47,933 bases of DNA from an uncultured Eubacteriales bacterium (GCA_902760595.1 CACWHI010000011.1:1-47933); one strand, 5' to 3'; positions 6,697 through 15,361 are shown, counted from the stretch's first letter. The notes: a model not told the origin generated them from the sequence alone. Program-made: numbers and translations.

Positions 6697-7437
6697 TTAT
6701 CGCGCTTCCGCCTTCGTCTCCGGTTCGGCCGCGACCTCGACACAGAAGCCGTGATGGCCGCAGGAGGGGCAGGTCAGCTTTCGCGTCGCTGGCGTATGGT
6801 TTGCCCAGAAGGCCTCCTTGAACGTTGGCTTGAACACCTGATGGCACCGGGGACAGATGTAGGCGACCTTCCTCAGGTACCACCGGGAGATCCATATGAC
6901 GTACGGAACCGCGGCGACCGCCCATACGAGGAACAGCCACCAGATCCCTTTGGTGATCCACAGGATGATGGCCGCCCACTGCAAAATCGTAAGCGGCAGG
7001 CCTGTCAGCAGGATCACCGTGTGGATCCGCCTGAGCTGCTGTTTGTTGGTCATGATATACGCTATGTCGCCGATGGATTCGACAGAGAATTCGCTCACGC
7101 TCCTGAGGCCGGCCTTCAGCTCCGAAAGCTTCTGCAGCTTCTTTTCCTGTTCGCCGATCTCCTGCTTCAGCGCAGCTTCCTGCTGATCCAGCAGCAGGGA
7201 GATGACGCTTCCCGGATCCTCCTCGGACAAAAGCTGGCTGATGGCGTCGATGGACAGGCCGAGGTCTCTCAGGAAGCAGATGATCCTCATCCGCTTCACA
7301 TCGTCCTCAGTATACAGCCTCCTGCCGCCCTCGGTCAGCTCGCTCGGCACCAGGATGCCCCTCGTATCGTAATACTGGACCGTGCGGACCGTCACGCCGC
7401 AGAGCTTCGCGATCTCTCCCGTTGTGTATTTTGACAC
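6697..7437 (-). CDS. Membrane-anchored MerR-family regulator with C-terminal zinc ribbon
   Basis: A 246-residue protein. Residues 1-70 are a MerR DNA-binding domain (YTTGEIAKLCGVTVRTVQYY, GRRLYTEDDVKRM). Residues ~80-112 form a dimerisation coiled coil. Two transmembrane helices lie at ~140-160 and ~164-183. A zinc ribbon with Cys195/Cys198 and Cys223/Cys226 follows. Classic MerR proteins are soluble, so this is an unusual one-component membrane sensor layout. The start is GTG at 7437, preceded by an ideal AAGGAGGTGA. Its own promoter has the 19-bp spacer and palindrome expected for MerR control, so it is probably autoregulated. The ligand is unknown. Confidence 0.85.
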   Translation of the reverse strand: MSKYTTGEIAKLCGVTVRTVQYYDTRGILVPSELTEGGRRLYTEDDVKRMRIICFLRDLGLSIDAISQLLSEEDPGSVISLLLDQQEAALKQEIGEQEKKLQKLSELKAGLRSVSEFSVESIGDIAYIMTNKQQLRRIHTVILLTGLPLTILQWAAIILWITKGIWWLFLVWAVAAVPYVIWISRWYLRKVAYICPRCHQVFKPTFKEAFWANHTPATRKLTCPSCGHHGFCVEVAAEPETKAEAR

Positions 7438-7460
7438 AGCGTTTCACCTCCTTCGCAGCA

Positions 7461-7491
7461 AGAATAGCTCATGACGCAGCGTCATGAGCAA
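7461..7491 (-). promoter_or_regulatory. MerR-type promoter with 19-bp spacer and operator palindrome
   Basis: On the minus strand TTGCTC (7486-7491), a 19-bp spacer and TATTCT (7461-7466). The palindrome at 7467-7489 has 11-bp arms (GCTCATGACGC / GCGTCATGAGC) around one base and fills the spacer. A 19-bp spacer with dyad symmetry is the signature of MerR-activated promoters. It lies 24 bp upstream of the merR-like GTG start. Confidence 0.75.
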
Positions 7492-7524
7492 TCCCTGACG
7501 CAAGGGGATTTTTATGTCTGTTCT

Positions 7525-8871
7525 TTAATTTCTCAAACTGTGGATCGGGGCCGGGATGCGGCCGCCGCGGGCGATAAAATCGGAGCAGTCCGTCTGGTTG
7601 ACCGGCATGACCGGCGCTTCGCCCAGCAGACCGCCGAAGCGCACTGTGTCCTCCGCCTGCTTGCCGATCGCCGGGATGACACGGACCGCGGTCGTTTTCT
7701 GATTGATCATGCCGATCGCCATTTCGTCCGCGATGATGCCGGAGATGGTTTCCGCGGTGGTATCGCCCGGAATGGCGATCATATCCAGGCCGACGGAGCA
7801 GACGCTGGTCATCGCCTCCAGCTTCTCCAGACTCAGGATGCCCTTTTCCGCGGCCTCGATCATGCCCGCGTCCTCGCTGACGGGGATGAACGCGCCGCTC
7901 AGGCCGCCCACATGGTTGGACGCCATGACGCCGCCCTTCTTGACCGCGTCGTTGAGGAGGGCGAGTGCTGCGGTCGTCCCGGGACCGCCGACCGAATCCA
8001 GGCCCATCTCCTCCAGGATATGGGCGACGCTGTCGCCCCGGGCCGGGGTCGGCGCCAGGGAAAGATCGACGATGCCGAACGGGATTCCGAGGCGCGTGGA
8101 CGCTTCGCGCGCGACCAATTGGCCGACGCGGGTGATCTTGAACGCGGTACGCTTGATGGTCTCCGCCACCACGTCAAAGGGCGCGCCGGGGATCTTCTGC
8201 AGCGCCGCGCGCACGACGCCAGGCCCGGAAACACCCACGTTGATAGCCGCCTCCGGCTCCCCCGGACCTACGAACGCGCCCGCCATGAAGGGGTTGTCCT
8301 CCACGGCATTGGCGAACACCACCAACTTTGCGCAGCCCAGGCTGTCCCTGTCGGCGGTCAGCACCGCCGTTTCGCGGATGATCTCACCCATCTCCCGGAC
8401 CGCGTTCATGTTGATGCCCGCGCGTGTCGAGGCCACGTTCACGCTGGAGCAGAGGAAATCCGTCTCGTTGAGCACCTGCGGGATGGAGTGGATCAGCTTT
8501 TCATCCGCGTCCGTCGCGCCCTTCTGCATCAGCGCGGTGTATCCGCCCAGGAAGTTGACGCCGGTTTCCCGCGCCGCATGGTCCAGCGCCAGGGCGATCG
8601 GTACAGGGTCCTCCTGCGTCAGCATGCTGACGGGCGTCACGGCGATGCGCTTATTGACGATGGGGATGCCGAGCTCCCGCTCGATATCCTCGCCGGTGCT
8701 GACCAGGTACTGGGCGGTCCTTGTCACCTTTTCATAGACGCGCGCCGCGGTGCGCTCCGCCTTTTCTGAGATGCAGCCCAGCAGGTTGATGCCCAGCGTG
8801 ATCGTGCGGATATCGAAATGGTCGTCCCGGATCATCTGGATGGTTTCGGAAATATCCTGTATATTCAGCAT
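7525..8871 (-). CDS. PFL family protein (UPF0210 / DUF711)
   Basis: A 448-residue protein matching the UPF0210 family. It opens [20 protein letters not shown] and contains [10 protein letters not shown] and [22 protein letters not shown], which are characteristic. The family folds like pyruvate formate-lyase-type glycyl radical enzymes but has no established reaction. GAGGAAGAGT precedes the ATG. The gene is 12 bp behind an ACT-domain gene, a pairing conserved in many Bacillota, which suggests that the ACT protein regulates or complexes with it (inference). Confidence 0.92.
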   Translation of the reverse strand: MLNIQDISETIQMIRDDHFDIRTITLGINLLGCISEKAERTAARVYEKVTRTAQYLVSTGEDIERELGIPIVNKRIAVTPVSMLTQEDPVPIALALDHAARETGVNFLGGYTALMQKGATDADEKLIHSIPQVLNETDFLCSSVNVASTRAGINMNAVREMGEIIRETAVLTADRDSLGCAKLVVFANAVEDNPFMAGAFVGPGEPEAAINVGVSGPGVVRAALQKIPGAPFDVVAETIKRTAFKITRVGQLVAREASTRLGIPFGIVDLSLAPTPARGDSVAHILEEMGLDSVGGPGTTAALALLNDAVKKGGVMASNHVGGLSGAFIPVSEDAGMIEAAEKGILSLEKLEAMTSVCSVGLDMIAIPGDTTAETISGIIADEMAIGMINQKTTAVRVIPAIGKQAEDTVRFGGLLGEAPVMPVNQTDCSDFIARGGRIPAPIHSLRN

Positions 8872-8883
8872 ACTCTTCCTCGC

Positions 8884-9156
8884 TCAGATGCGGTGCATCG
8901 CGTCAAAAATATCCATACGCTGCATATGGATCTCCATGCCGAGCGTCTGCCCGACCGGCTGCAGCGCCTCCTGCACCTCGGTAAAGGTGAGGCCGCACGC
9001 GGTCAGGTCCACCACCATCATCATGGTGAAGCAGCCGCTCAGTATCGTCTGGGAAATGTCCAGGATATTGATGTTCATTTCATAGAGCTTCGTGGCGATC
9101 CGGGCAATGATGCCTGTGGTATCCGCACCGGAAACAGAGATCAACGCTTTTGTCAT
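8884..9156 (-). CDS. ACT domain protein (UPF0237)
   Basis: A 90-residue stand-alone ACT domain: TKALISVSGADTTGIIARIATKL followed by MNINILDISQTILSGCFTMMMVVDL. ACT domains bind small ligands, usually amino acids. The ATG overlaps the TGA of the upstream transglutaminase gene by 4 bp (ATGA), so the two are translationally coupled. The PFL-family gene follows by 12 bp. Length and neighbours match UPF0237. Confidence 0.92.
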   Translation of the reverse strand: MTKALISVSGADTTGIIARIATKLYEMNINILDISQTILSGCFTMMMVVDLTACGLTFTEVQEALQPVGQTLGMEIHMQRMDIFDAMHRI

Positions 9157-10547
9157 ACCTTTACCGGCCTTTCCTTGCAGCAGTCCAGTCCGCTGACGCT
9201 GATCACGCGGTGCTCCATGGAGCGCCTGCCTCGCGGCACCGGACCATCCTCATACTCCGCCTCACCCAGCTGGTTATCATAGGGATCATAGCGCATGAAC
9301 CTGGGCGGGATCTCAAAATCATGCTGGAACTCCGCGTTGGCGGGCACACGGAACGGGTCGATGTTGCCGAAATAGAAGGTCTCGCGCTCCTTGAGCCCGC
9401 GGCGCACGGCGCCTCCGCCGTAGGAGCAGTCCGCGAACAGCCAGCCGAAGGGAGCCACATAGAACTGCGCCCAGTCGTGGCAGCCCTCGTCGCCGGGCTC
9501 GACACACAGGCCCGACTGCCAGCGCGCCGGTATGCCCGCGATCCTGCACAGCGTGATGAACAGCAGCGCCTGCACCCCGCAGTCGCCACGCTGGTTCACC
9601 GCCGCGTATTCCGTGATCATCGGCAGGGTATAATAGGCGCGCATGTACGCGTAGCGGATATGGTGCACGATATAGTCGTAGATGAGCCGCGCCTTCGTGA
9701 GCGGATTGGTTTCGTTTCCCACGATCTCTCGGCAGAGCGAGCGCAGGATGGGCGTGAATAGGATATGCGGGGCCTGTTCTTCGGTATAGAAGGTCGGCTG
9801 GCTTTCCATTACCAGGGCCGGGTCCGGATCATGGTAGCGGTACGTCGCGTCAAATTCATACTCCACCCAGAAGCCCTGGTCGTCCCTGCCGTCCAGGCAG
9901 ATCGTGCGCTGCGGAGCCTGCGGGCTGTCCACATGGGCGGTATCCGGATGGCTGCACGCCGTGACCCGCACATTGCTCGCCTGGGCGTATTCACAGGCAA
10001 TGGGCAGCCAAACCCGCACCGGCCGGGGCGTCTCCCCCGGTCGGATCGTCATTTCGGAGCGCACACGGAAGCGCGCCCGCACCGTGCCCTTCGCCTTCAT
10101 CTCGGCGATTGCCGCGTCCAGCAGCGGCGCCGGACCGCCCGGCCTGGAGCGCTTGCCGCGCTCGTAGGCCTTCTGCGCCATATCGTCATGGGTCTTGTAG
10201 AAGTTGGAGATGGCGTCGTCCTTGATATACCGCACGCCTCCGCGATAGATCCAGTCCAGGTCGCGGTTGAGGATCATCTCGCAGAACGCTTCGTCGGAAA
10301 CCTCGCCCACCCCGTCCCGGAGGATCTCCAGCGCTTCCCGTTCCGTATAAGGATATTCCTCCGGGATGATCCGCAGGAAATCCTTCTCCAGCTCCAGCCG
10401 CCTGACGAGCGCCTGCGGCAGCTTTCCGCCGGCGATTCGCCGGTCAATCAGGCGAAGCGCCAGGTCGAAATCCCCATATTCGCGCGCGTGCAGGATATCC
10501 TCCGGCAGCGGCACGCTCAGGTATTTCAAATCAGCAAAGGAAGACAT
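9153..10547 (-). CDS. Transglutaminase-like protein
   Basis: A 464-residue intracellular protein with a C-terminal transglutaminase-like core. The catalytic triad is visible: Cys323 in RGDCGVQ, His357 in CHDWAQFY and Asp373 in FADCSYGG. The N-terminal ~160 residues are helical and charged, and a beta-rich segment precedes the core. No signal peptide is seen. The ATG at 10547 is preceded by GGAGGTGGTTTTC; an upstream TTG has no such signal. It couples by ATGA overlap to the ACT gene. Bacterial members act as proteases, peptidases or cross-linkers; the substrate here is unknown. Confidence 0.82.
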   Translation of the reverse strand: MSSFADLKYLSVPLPEDILHAREYGDFDLALRLIDRRIAGGKLPQALVRRLELEKDFLRIIPEEYPYTEREALEILRDGVGEVSDEAFCEMILNRDLDWIYRGGVRYIKDDAISNFYKTHDDMAQKAYERGKRSRPGGPAPLLDAAIAEMKAKGTVRARFRVRSEMTIRPGETPRPVRVWLPIACEYAQASNVRVTACSHPDTAHVDSPQAPQRTICLDGRDDQGFWVEYEFDATYRYHDPDPALVMESQPTFYTEEQAPHILFTPILRSLCREIVGNETNPLTKARLIYDYIVHHIRYAYMRAYYTLPMITEYAAVNQRGDCGVQALLFITLCRIAGIPARWQSGLCVEPGDEGCHDWAQFYVAPFGWLFADCSYGGGAVRRGLKERETFYFGNIDPFRVPANAEFQHDFEIPPRFMRYDPYDNQLGEAEYEDGPVPRGRRSMEHRVISVSGLDCCKERPVKV

Positions 10548-10813
10548 GAAAACCACCTCCAGCGCTTTATTCAAAGTTCATGTTTTAATCCCCGTTCCCG
10601 CCCTCGTCCCGCGGTCCATATCCGGTATTAACAATGCGCCGTACCGATGCGTTGATGCGCGATCGGGACATAACGATCCTTGGGGATTTGAACCCCGGTG
10701 CTGTCCAGGCACTGTACCAAATATGCAGCTTAAGGCCGCTGCCGCCTGATATGCGCCCCGCGGAACTACCAGCAAGCCTCCGGCTCGTCTCCCGGAAGCT
10801 GAAAGAATCTGAT
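10548..10813. other. Leader region of the transglutaminase operon
   Basis: No ORF is supported. The region holds a tRNA-like element on the minus strand (10678-10735) and several GC hairpins, including GCAGC/GCTGC next to that element. A GGTAGTTCCGCG stretch (minus strand, around 10770) recalls a T-box but does not match it. No clear promoter was found. Confidence 0.45.
10678..10735 (-). other. tRNA-like hairpin cluster (degenerate or mimic)
   Basis: On the minus strand GGGG-TTCAAAT-CCCC (10682-10696) looks exactly like a tRNA T-arm. Immediately 5' is GTGC-CTGGACA-GCAC, a stem with a 7-nt loop like an anticodon arm (GGA in the anticodon position), then a TTTGGTA stretch recalling a D-loop. 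CCTT and AAGG close the ends. The acceptor stem is only 4 bp, there is no variable loop and no CCA, so this is not a normal tRNA gene. It could be a tRNA relic, a leader RNA or chance. Confidence 0.3.
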
Positions 10814-11275
10814 TTACTCCAGCCCGATCAGCTTCGTCTTCCAGTTCGTCTCCTGCAGCAGGTTATCCAGGCGGCGCACCTCCTTAGCGATCTGGTCCGC
10901 CTTCTTCTGCAGCTCAGAGGCCTTCAGCAGCGCCTTGACCCTGATCTCCGTCCCCCTGGCCCGGTTCGTGCTCTGGCCGGCGGTATATACAAGCTTACGG
11001 TAAGCGGACAGCTGCACCATCAGCGCGTCCTTGCGGGCGATCAGCTGGGTCAGGGTCGTTCCATCCGCCCTGGCACGGCTGTTGGTCAGGTTGATAGCCG
11101 CCATCAGGGCCTCCAGCCTGGCTACAGCGGCGTCCAGTTCCAGAAGCAGCTGTTCCGGGTCCTCCGCTGGCTCCTCCCCCTCCTGTACAAGCACACAATT
11201 ATCCAGCCTGGTTTTCAGCTCTTCGATCTTTCTGTTCAGGTCCGCGCGTTCCTGCAGCGCCTCCGCCAGTTTCAT
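10814..11275 (-). CDS. DIP1984 family protein
   Basis: A 153-residue helical, charged protein. It opens MKLAEALQERADLNRKIEELKTRL and carries INLTNSRARADGTTLTQLIARKDAL, which match the DIP1984 family (sometimes called septicolysin-like). The function is not established. No signal or membrane segment is seen. The second of two close ATGs (11275) is chosen because AAAGGGG then sits 8 nt upstream; the first ATG (11281) would be too close. It lies downstream of the LysA-like gene's terminator. Confidence 0.8.
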   Translation of the reverse strand: MKLAEALQERADLNRKIEELKTRLDNCVLVQEGEEPAEDPEQLLLELDAAVARLEALMAAINLTNSRARADGTTLTQLIARKDALMVQLSAYRKLVYTAGQSTNRARGTEIRVKALLKASELQKKADQIAKEVRRLDNLLQETNWKTKLIGLE

Positions 11276-11364
11276 CGCCATTACCCCTTTCTCCGTTATC
11301 GCTGTGATCCTGTTTTCAATTCGACATGAAACCATGATCTCCTTCATCCGTGAAAAGCCAAAGA

Positions 11365-11385
11365 CCTGTTTCCTCGCGAAACAGG
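11365..11385 (-). terminator. Terminator of the LysA-like gene
   Basis: CCTGTTTC (11365-11372) and GAAACAGG (11378-11385) form a perfect 8-bp stem with a 5-nt loop. The minus strand continues TCTTTGGCTTTT, an imperfect U-tract. Confidence 0.7.
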
Positions 11386-11406
11386 CCTCGTTGACTCGCT
11401 ATACGA

Positions 11407-12654
11407 TTATTCCGGCCATACCATGGTCGCGAAGTAATCCTCCGGCGTCTCGGCGCGGCGGATCTGCTGATAGGATCCGTCCGTCCGGTACAGGATCTCC
11501 GCCTTGCGCAGGCGGCCGTTGTACTGGTAGCCCATGGCGAAGGCGTGCGCGCCGGCGTCGTGAATGATCAGCAGATCGCCCATATGGATCTCGGGCATCG
11601 GGCGGTCGATGGCGAATTTATCGTTATTCTCGCACAGGCAGCCGGTGATGTCATAGGTCTCCGTCGGCGGCTCGTGCTCCCTGCCCACGATGGAGATCTC
11701 ATGATAAGCACCGTACATGGCGGGGCGGATCAGCTGCACCGCGCAGGCGTCCACGCCGATATAGTGCTTGAAGGTCTTTTTCTCATGGACGGCATGGGTC
11801 ACCACAAAGCCGTGGGGGCCGGTGATATAGCGCCCCAGCTCCGTCTTGATGCCCGGCTTTCCCGGAGCGGGCTCGCCGAATACGGCCATGTATTCCTTGC
11901 GTACCGCTTCGCCCACGGCGCGGATATCCACCGGCGGAACATCCCGCGTATAAGGGATGCCGATGCCGCCAGAGAGGTTGGCGAAGGCAGGCTCCAGCCC
12001 CGTTGCCTCCGCCGTCTTACGGAGCAGATCAAACAGGATATGAGCCAGGGCCGGATAATAGCCCGGGTCGGTCATATTGCTGGCCAGGAAGGCATGCATG
12101 CCAAACCGCTTGACGCCCAGGGCCTTCAGCCGGTTCAGGCCTTCGTTCAGCTGGGAGGGCATCCAGCCGTACTTGGCCTCGCCGGGATTGCCCATGATGC
12201 GGTTGCTGCCGAAGGTGAAGGTGCCGCCGGTATTGACGCGCACACACACCGTTTCGGGGATGCCGCCGTGCTTTTCCAGCAGGCCGATGTCACTGATATC
12301 GTCCAGGTTGATGATCGCGCCAAGTTTCCGCGCCAGGTCGAATTCCTCCGCGGGCATGGCGTTGGCGCTGAACATGATTTCATTGCCATGGAAGCCGAGA
12401 CGCTCCGCCATCAGCAGCTCTGTCAGGCTGGAGCAGTCCAGGCCGAGCCCCTCCTGCTTCAGGATGTCCAGGATCACCGGGTTCGGCAGCGCCTTGACCG
12501 CGTAGTACTCCCGATAATCCGGGTTCCAGGCAAAGGCCTCCCGCACAGCGCGGGCGGTCCGACGGATGCCGGCCTCGTCGTACAGGTGAAAGGGGGTCGG
12601 AAACTTGGCTGCGGCGTCAATAAAAACCTGGGACGGCAGGGCATCATTCGGCAT
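11407..12654 (-). CDS. Diaminopimelate decarboxylase-like PLP enzyme
   Basis: A 415-residue fold-type III PLP decarboxylase of the LysA/DapDC family. Lys54 in YYAVKALPNP is the PLP lysine, GLDCSSLTEL follows, and the Cys-rich GCLCENNDKFA segment corresponds to the family's active-site cysteine motif. The usual HIGS motif is altered to HAFLAS and the Gly-rich phosphate loop reads SGGIGIPY. These departures suggest a paralogue, possibly with another D-amino-acid or polyamine-related substrate (inference). The ATG at 12654 follows GAGGTACGCCCC. It has its own promoter and terminator and no lysine-pathway neighbours. Confidence 0.78.
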   Translation of the reverse strand: MPNDALPSQVFIDAAAKFPTPFHLYDEAGIRRTARAVREAFAWNPDYREYYAVKALPNPVILDILKQEGLGLDCSSLTELLMAERLGFHGNEIMFSANAMPAEEFDLARKLGAIINLDDISDIGLLEKHGGIPETVCVRVNTGGTFTFGSNRIMGNPGEAKYGWMPSQLNEGLNRLKALGVKRFGMHAFLASNMTDPGYYPALAHILFDLLRKTAEATGLEPAFANLSGGIGIPYTRDVPPVDIRAVGEAVRKEYMAVFGEPAPGKPGIKTELGRYITGPHGFVVTHAVHEKKTFKHYIGVDACAVQLIRPAMYGAYHEISIVGREHEPPTETYDITGCLCENNDKFAIDRPMPEIHMGDLLIIHDAGAHAFAMGYQYNGRLRKAEILYRTDGSYQQIRRAETPEDYFATMVWPE

Positions 12655-12711
12655 GGGGCGTACCTCGATCGTCAGATTGCTGCGATTGTTTAACAAATCT
12701 TCAGCAATGAC

Positions 12712-12741
12712 ATTATAGCCGTCGGTTTCTTTCCTTGACAA
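12712..12741 (-). promoter_or_regulatory. Promoter of the LysA-like gene
   Basis: TTGTCA (12736-12741), 18 bp, TATAAT (12712-12717) on the minus strand. The predicted leader is about 50 nt. Confidence 0.7.
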
Positions 12742-12776
12742 GGGGCGTTTCCGGAAAAAACACAGAAGAAACAGAA

Positions 12777-12809
12777 AAGGACTGCCGCACATCATAGTGC
12801 ACAGTCCTT
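12777..12809 (-). terminator. Terminator of the GH94 gene
   Basis: AAGGACTG (12777-12784) pairs with CAGTCCTT (12802-12809); the minus strand continues TTCTGTTTCTT. The loop (CGCACATCA...) resembles that of the hairpin after apbE at 6344-6372, so the two may be copies of one terminator-type repeat. Confidence 0.7.
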
Positions 12810-12831
12810 AAGGATTCATGGGTAATCCGGA

Positions 12832-15228
12832 TTACATGACGACCCGGATCTCAGTCTTTTCAGTCAGCATGTCGTCCATCAGGACAGCGGGCGCGACCTC
12901 CTCACCGTTCACGAAGAGTTGGCGGACGCCGCCCTCGTGATGCTCGGGGTTCTCGACGACGATGTGCAGCTGCCTGCCGCGGAAGGATTTATCCATCGTG
13001 AAGCCATCCCATTCCGCGGGGATCGCGGGGCTGATCAGCAGGCCTTCGGGCGTCGGGCGCAGTCCCAGGATGCCCTCCACACAGCCGACCATGACGGTGG
13101 AGGCGGTGCCCGTCAGCCAGTGCACGTGCGCGCGGCCGGGCTGCGGCGTCTCGTGGCCCTCGATGAACTGGGAATGAACGTAGGGCTCGACCTCGCGGAT
13201 CTCCGCCCGGTCGTTGTAGGCAGCGGGGCAGCTCTCCTTGAAGTACTGGAAGGCCCGCGTGCCGTGGCCCATCAAGCTCTCCGCCAGGATCGCCCAGCCC
13301 TGGGCCTGGCAGAAGATGCCGCCGTTTTCCTTGGTGGTCGGGTTGAACAGGAGCATCGCCGCGCCGTCAAAGGCGTGCCGCTTGTAGCAGGGGGCCATCA
13401 GCTCGATGCCGTTCGGCGTGTTCAGCTTTTCATAGGTGGTCTCAAGCGCCGCCTCCGCCTGCTCGCGGGTCGCCGCGCCGGAGATGACGCACCAGCTCTG
13501 GGGGTTCAGCCACATCGCCGCTTCCGGATCGTTCTTGGAGCCAATGATCGCGCCGTCCTGCGTATAGCCGCGGCGGAAGCGGTCGCCCTCCCAGAAGTGT
13601 TCGTTGATCAGCTTCAGCTGCTCATCCCGCGTCCTGCGCAGGAACGCGCGGTATTCCTCGTTTTCCGGGGCGTCCGGCATCAGCTCGTCCAGGATGCCCA
13701 GCGCCATATAGAACTGGAAGGCTACGAAGCTGCTCTCGCCGTCCGCGCCCAGCTTCAGGCAGTCGTTCCAGTCCGCGTGCAGGCCGGCGGGCATGCCGTG
13801 GCGGCCCAGATGGTGCATGGTAAAGTCGATCGCCCGCTTCAGGTGCTCCAGCACCGTGCCCTCGTCGTAATCGGAGAAGGGCACGACCTCGTCCAGGAAG
13901 GCGGTATCGCCCGTTTCGGAGATATACTTGTACACCGTGGGGAACAGCCACAGCGCGTCGTCCGCGCGGTAGTGCGGATGGCCGGTGGCCTTCACATAGG
14001 ATTCGTCCTCCGGCTTGTCCTCGTGGCCGGGATTGTGGGTATACTTGACCAGCGGCAGGCCCGCGCCGTGATGCACCTGGGCGCTCAGCATGAAGCGGAT
14101 GCGGTCCTTGGCCATTTCAGGATCGAGATGAATGATGCCCTGGATATCCTGCACCGTGTCGCGGTAGCCGTAGCCATTGCGCTGACCGCAGTAGATCAGG
14201 CTGGCCGCGCGGGACCAGACGAAGGTAGTGAAGCACTGGAAGGCGTTCCAGGTATTGACCATTTCGTTGAAGTCCGCGTCGGGCGTCTGGACGTTCAGGT
14301 GGCTCAGCTTGCCGTGCCAGTATTCGATCAGGGCGGCCTTTTCCGCCTCCACCTTCGCGGCGGGCTCGCGGTAGGCGTCCATCAGCCTGCGGGCTTCCGT
14401 TTCGCCCTTCTGCGCCAGGATAAAGGCGACGGTCTTCTCCTCACCGGGGGCCAGCGTCAGCCGCGCGTGCAGCGCGCCGCAGGGATTGCCGTTGAAGTTC
14501 AGGCTGTCGTCCAGGCAGCCGGCCGCGACGCCCGCGGGCGCGTTGAAGCGGTGGCCGCCCAGGAAGCGCTCGCGCCGTCCGGTATAGCTGGCCACCGGCG
14601 CGCCGGCCAGGCCGAAGAAGCGCTCCGAGCCGTTTTCGCCGTTTTCCGCCACGTGGCAGAAGGGGTTGATGCGCTCGAGAATGTGATCCTGATGGAATTC
14701 CGTGCTGGTGATGAACTGGGTGTACTGCATGTTCACCAGGTCCTGCTCGTAATAGCTTTCGGTGGTCAGCTCGCAGTAGCCGAAGACGGACAGCTCGCGC
14801 GGCTCGCTGCCCGTGTTGCGCACCTTCAGCCGCCAGACCTCATGGGTCGCGCCCTGCGGCACATAATACAGCGCGTCGGAGGCGATGCCCGCGTACTCGG
14901 CGCTGATCTCGGTATAGGCGGTGCCGTGGCGGCAGCTGGTCTTGAAGCTGTCCAACGGCTTTTCCACCGGCCGCCAGCTGGCGGACCAGAAATCGCCGGT
15001 TTTGTCGTCCCGCAGGTAGATATAGCGGCCCGGCTCGTCGAACTGGTTGAACATATAGCGCAGGATGCGCCCGGCGGCGCCGGACTTGACGAAGCTGTAG
15101 CCGCCGGCGTTCTGCGTGATGATCGCGCCGTACTTGGGAGAGCCCAGGTAATTCGCCCAGGGCATGGGGGTGCGAGGATCGTCGATGACGTACTCCCGCG
15201 CCTTGCTGTCAAAATGGCCGTATCGCAT
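12832..15228 (-). CDS. GH94-family glycoside phosphorylase (cellobiose/chitobiose phosphorylase-like)
   Basis: A 798-residue cytoplasmic phosphorylase that splits a beta-linked disaccharide or oligosaccharide with phosphate to give a sugar 1-phosphate. N-terminal markers are MRYGHFDSKAREYVI, NAGGYSF and GRYIYLRDD. The central RDTVQD is at residues 356-361. The HADWNDCLKLG segment has the general-acid Asp (about residue 489). Length is normal for GH94. Cellobiose, N,N'-diacetylchitobiose and related specificities cannot be separated by eye. The ATG at 15228 follows GGAGGTCCTTCAC. It has its own promoter, separate from the LacI operon upstream. Confidence 0.9.
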   Translation of the reverse strand: MRYGHFDSKAREYVIDDPRTPMPWANYLGSPKYGAIITQNAGGYSFVKSGAAGRILRYMFNQFDEPGRYIYLRDDKTGDFWSASWRPVEKPLDSFKTSCRHGTAYTEISAEYAGIASDALYYVPQGATHEVWRLKVRNTGSEPRELSVFGYCELTTESYYEQDLVNMQYTQFITSTEFHQDHILERINPFCHVAENGENGSERFFGLAGAPVASYTGRRERFLGGHRFNAPAGVAAGCLDDSLNFNGNPCGALHARLTLAPGEEKTVAFILAQKGETEARRLMDAYREPAAKVEAEKAALIEYWHGKLSHLNVQTPDADFNEMVNTWNAFQCFTTFVWSRAASLIYCGQRNGYGYRDTVQDIQGIIHLDPEMAKDRIRFMLSAQVHHGAGLPLVKYTHNPGHEDKPEDESYVKATGHPHYRADDALWLFPTVYKYISETGDTAFLDEVVPFSDYDEGTVLEHLKRAIDFTMHHLGRHGMPAGLHADWNDCLKLGADGESSFVAFQFYMALGILDELMPDAPENEEYRAFLRRTRDEQLKLINEHFWEGDRFRRGYTQDGAIIGSKNDPEAAMWLNPQSWCVISGAATREQAEAALETTYEKLNTPNGIELMAPCYKRHAFDGAAMLLFNPTTKENGGIFCQAQGWAILAESLMGHGTRAFQYFKESCPAAYNDRAEIREVEPYVHSQFIEGHETPQPGRAHVHWLTGTASTVMVGCVEGILGLRPTPEGLLISPAIPAEWDGFTMDKSFRGRQLHIVVENPEHHEGGVRQLFVNGEEVAPAVLMDDMLTEKTEIRVVM

Positions 15229-15280
15229 GTGAAGGACCTCCAAACAGAAATGATTTCGCTATCCTCTTGGAAACAGGGCT

Positions 15281-15309
15281 ATTCTAACACAGCGTCTCTG
15301 AAAAGTCTA
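15281..15309 (-). promoter_or_regulatory. Promoter of the GH94 gene
   Basis: TAGACT (15304-15309), 17 bp, TAGAAT (15281-15286) on the minus strand. Moderate match; predicted leader about 47 nt. Confidence 0.55.
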
Positions 15310-15339
15310 TACTTTTCTTGCTGTACGGAGAATGCGAAA

Positions 15340-15361
15340 CGGCACGGCCGGAGCCGTGCCG
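15340..15361 (-). terminator. Hairpin ending the LacI/ABC operon
   Basis: CGGCACGGC (15340-15348), loop CGGA, GCCGTGCCG (15353-15361) is a perfect 9-bp stem. The minus-strand tail TTTCGC is short, so termination may be partial. Confidence 0.65.

Noticed and set aside
7490-7516. Terminator hairpin AATCCC...GGGATT after the PFL gene
   Set aside because: The T-run lies on the plus-strand side, whereas transcription here is leftward; no U-tract follows in that direction.
10740-10800. T-box riboswitch upstream of the transglutaminase gene
   Set aside because: GGTAGTTCCGCG only partly matches the T-box GGTGGNACCGCG element, no specifier domain or terminator/antiterminator is evident, and the downstream genes are not amino-acid genes.
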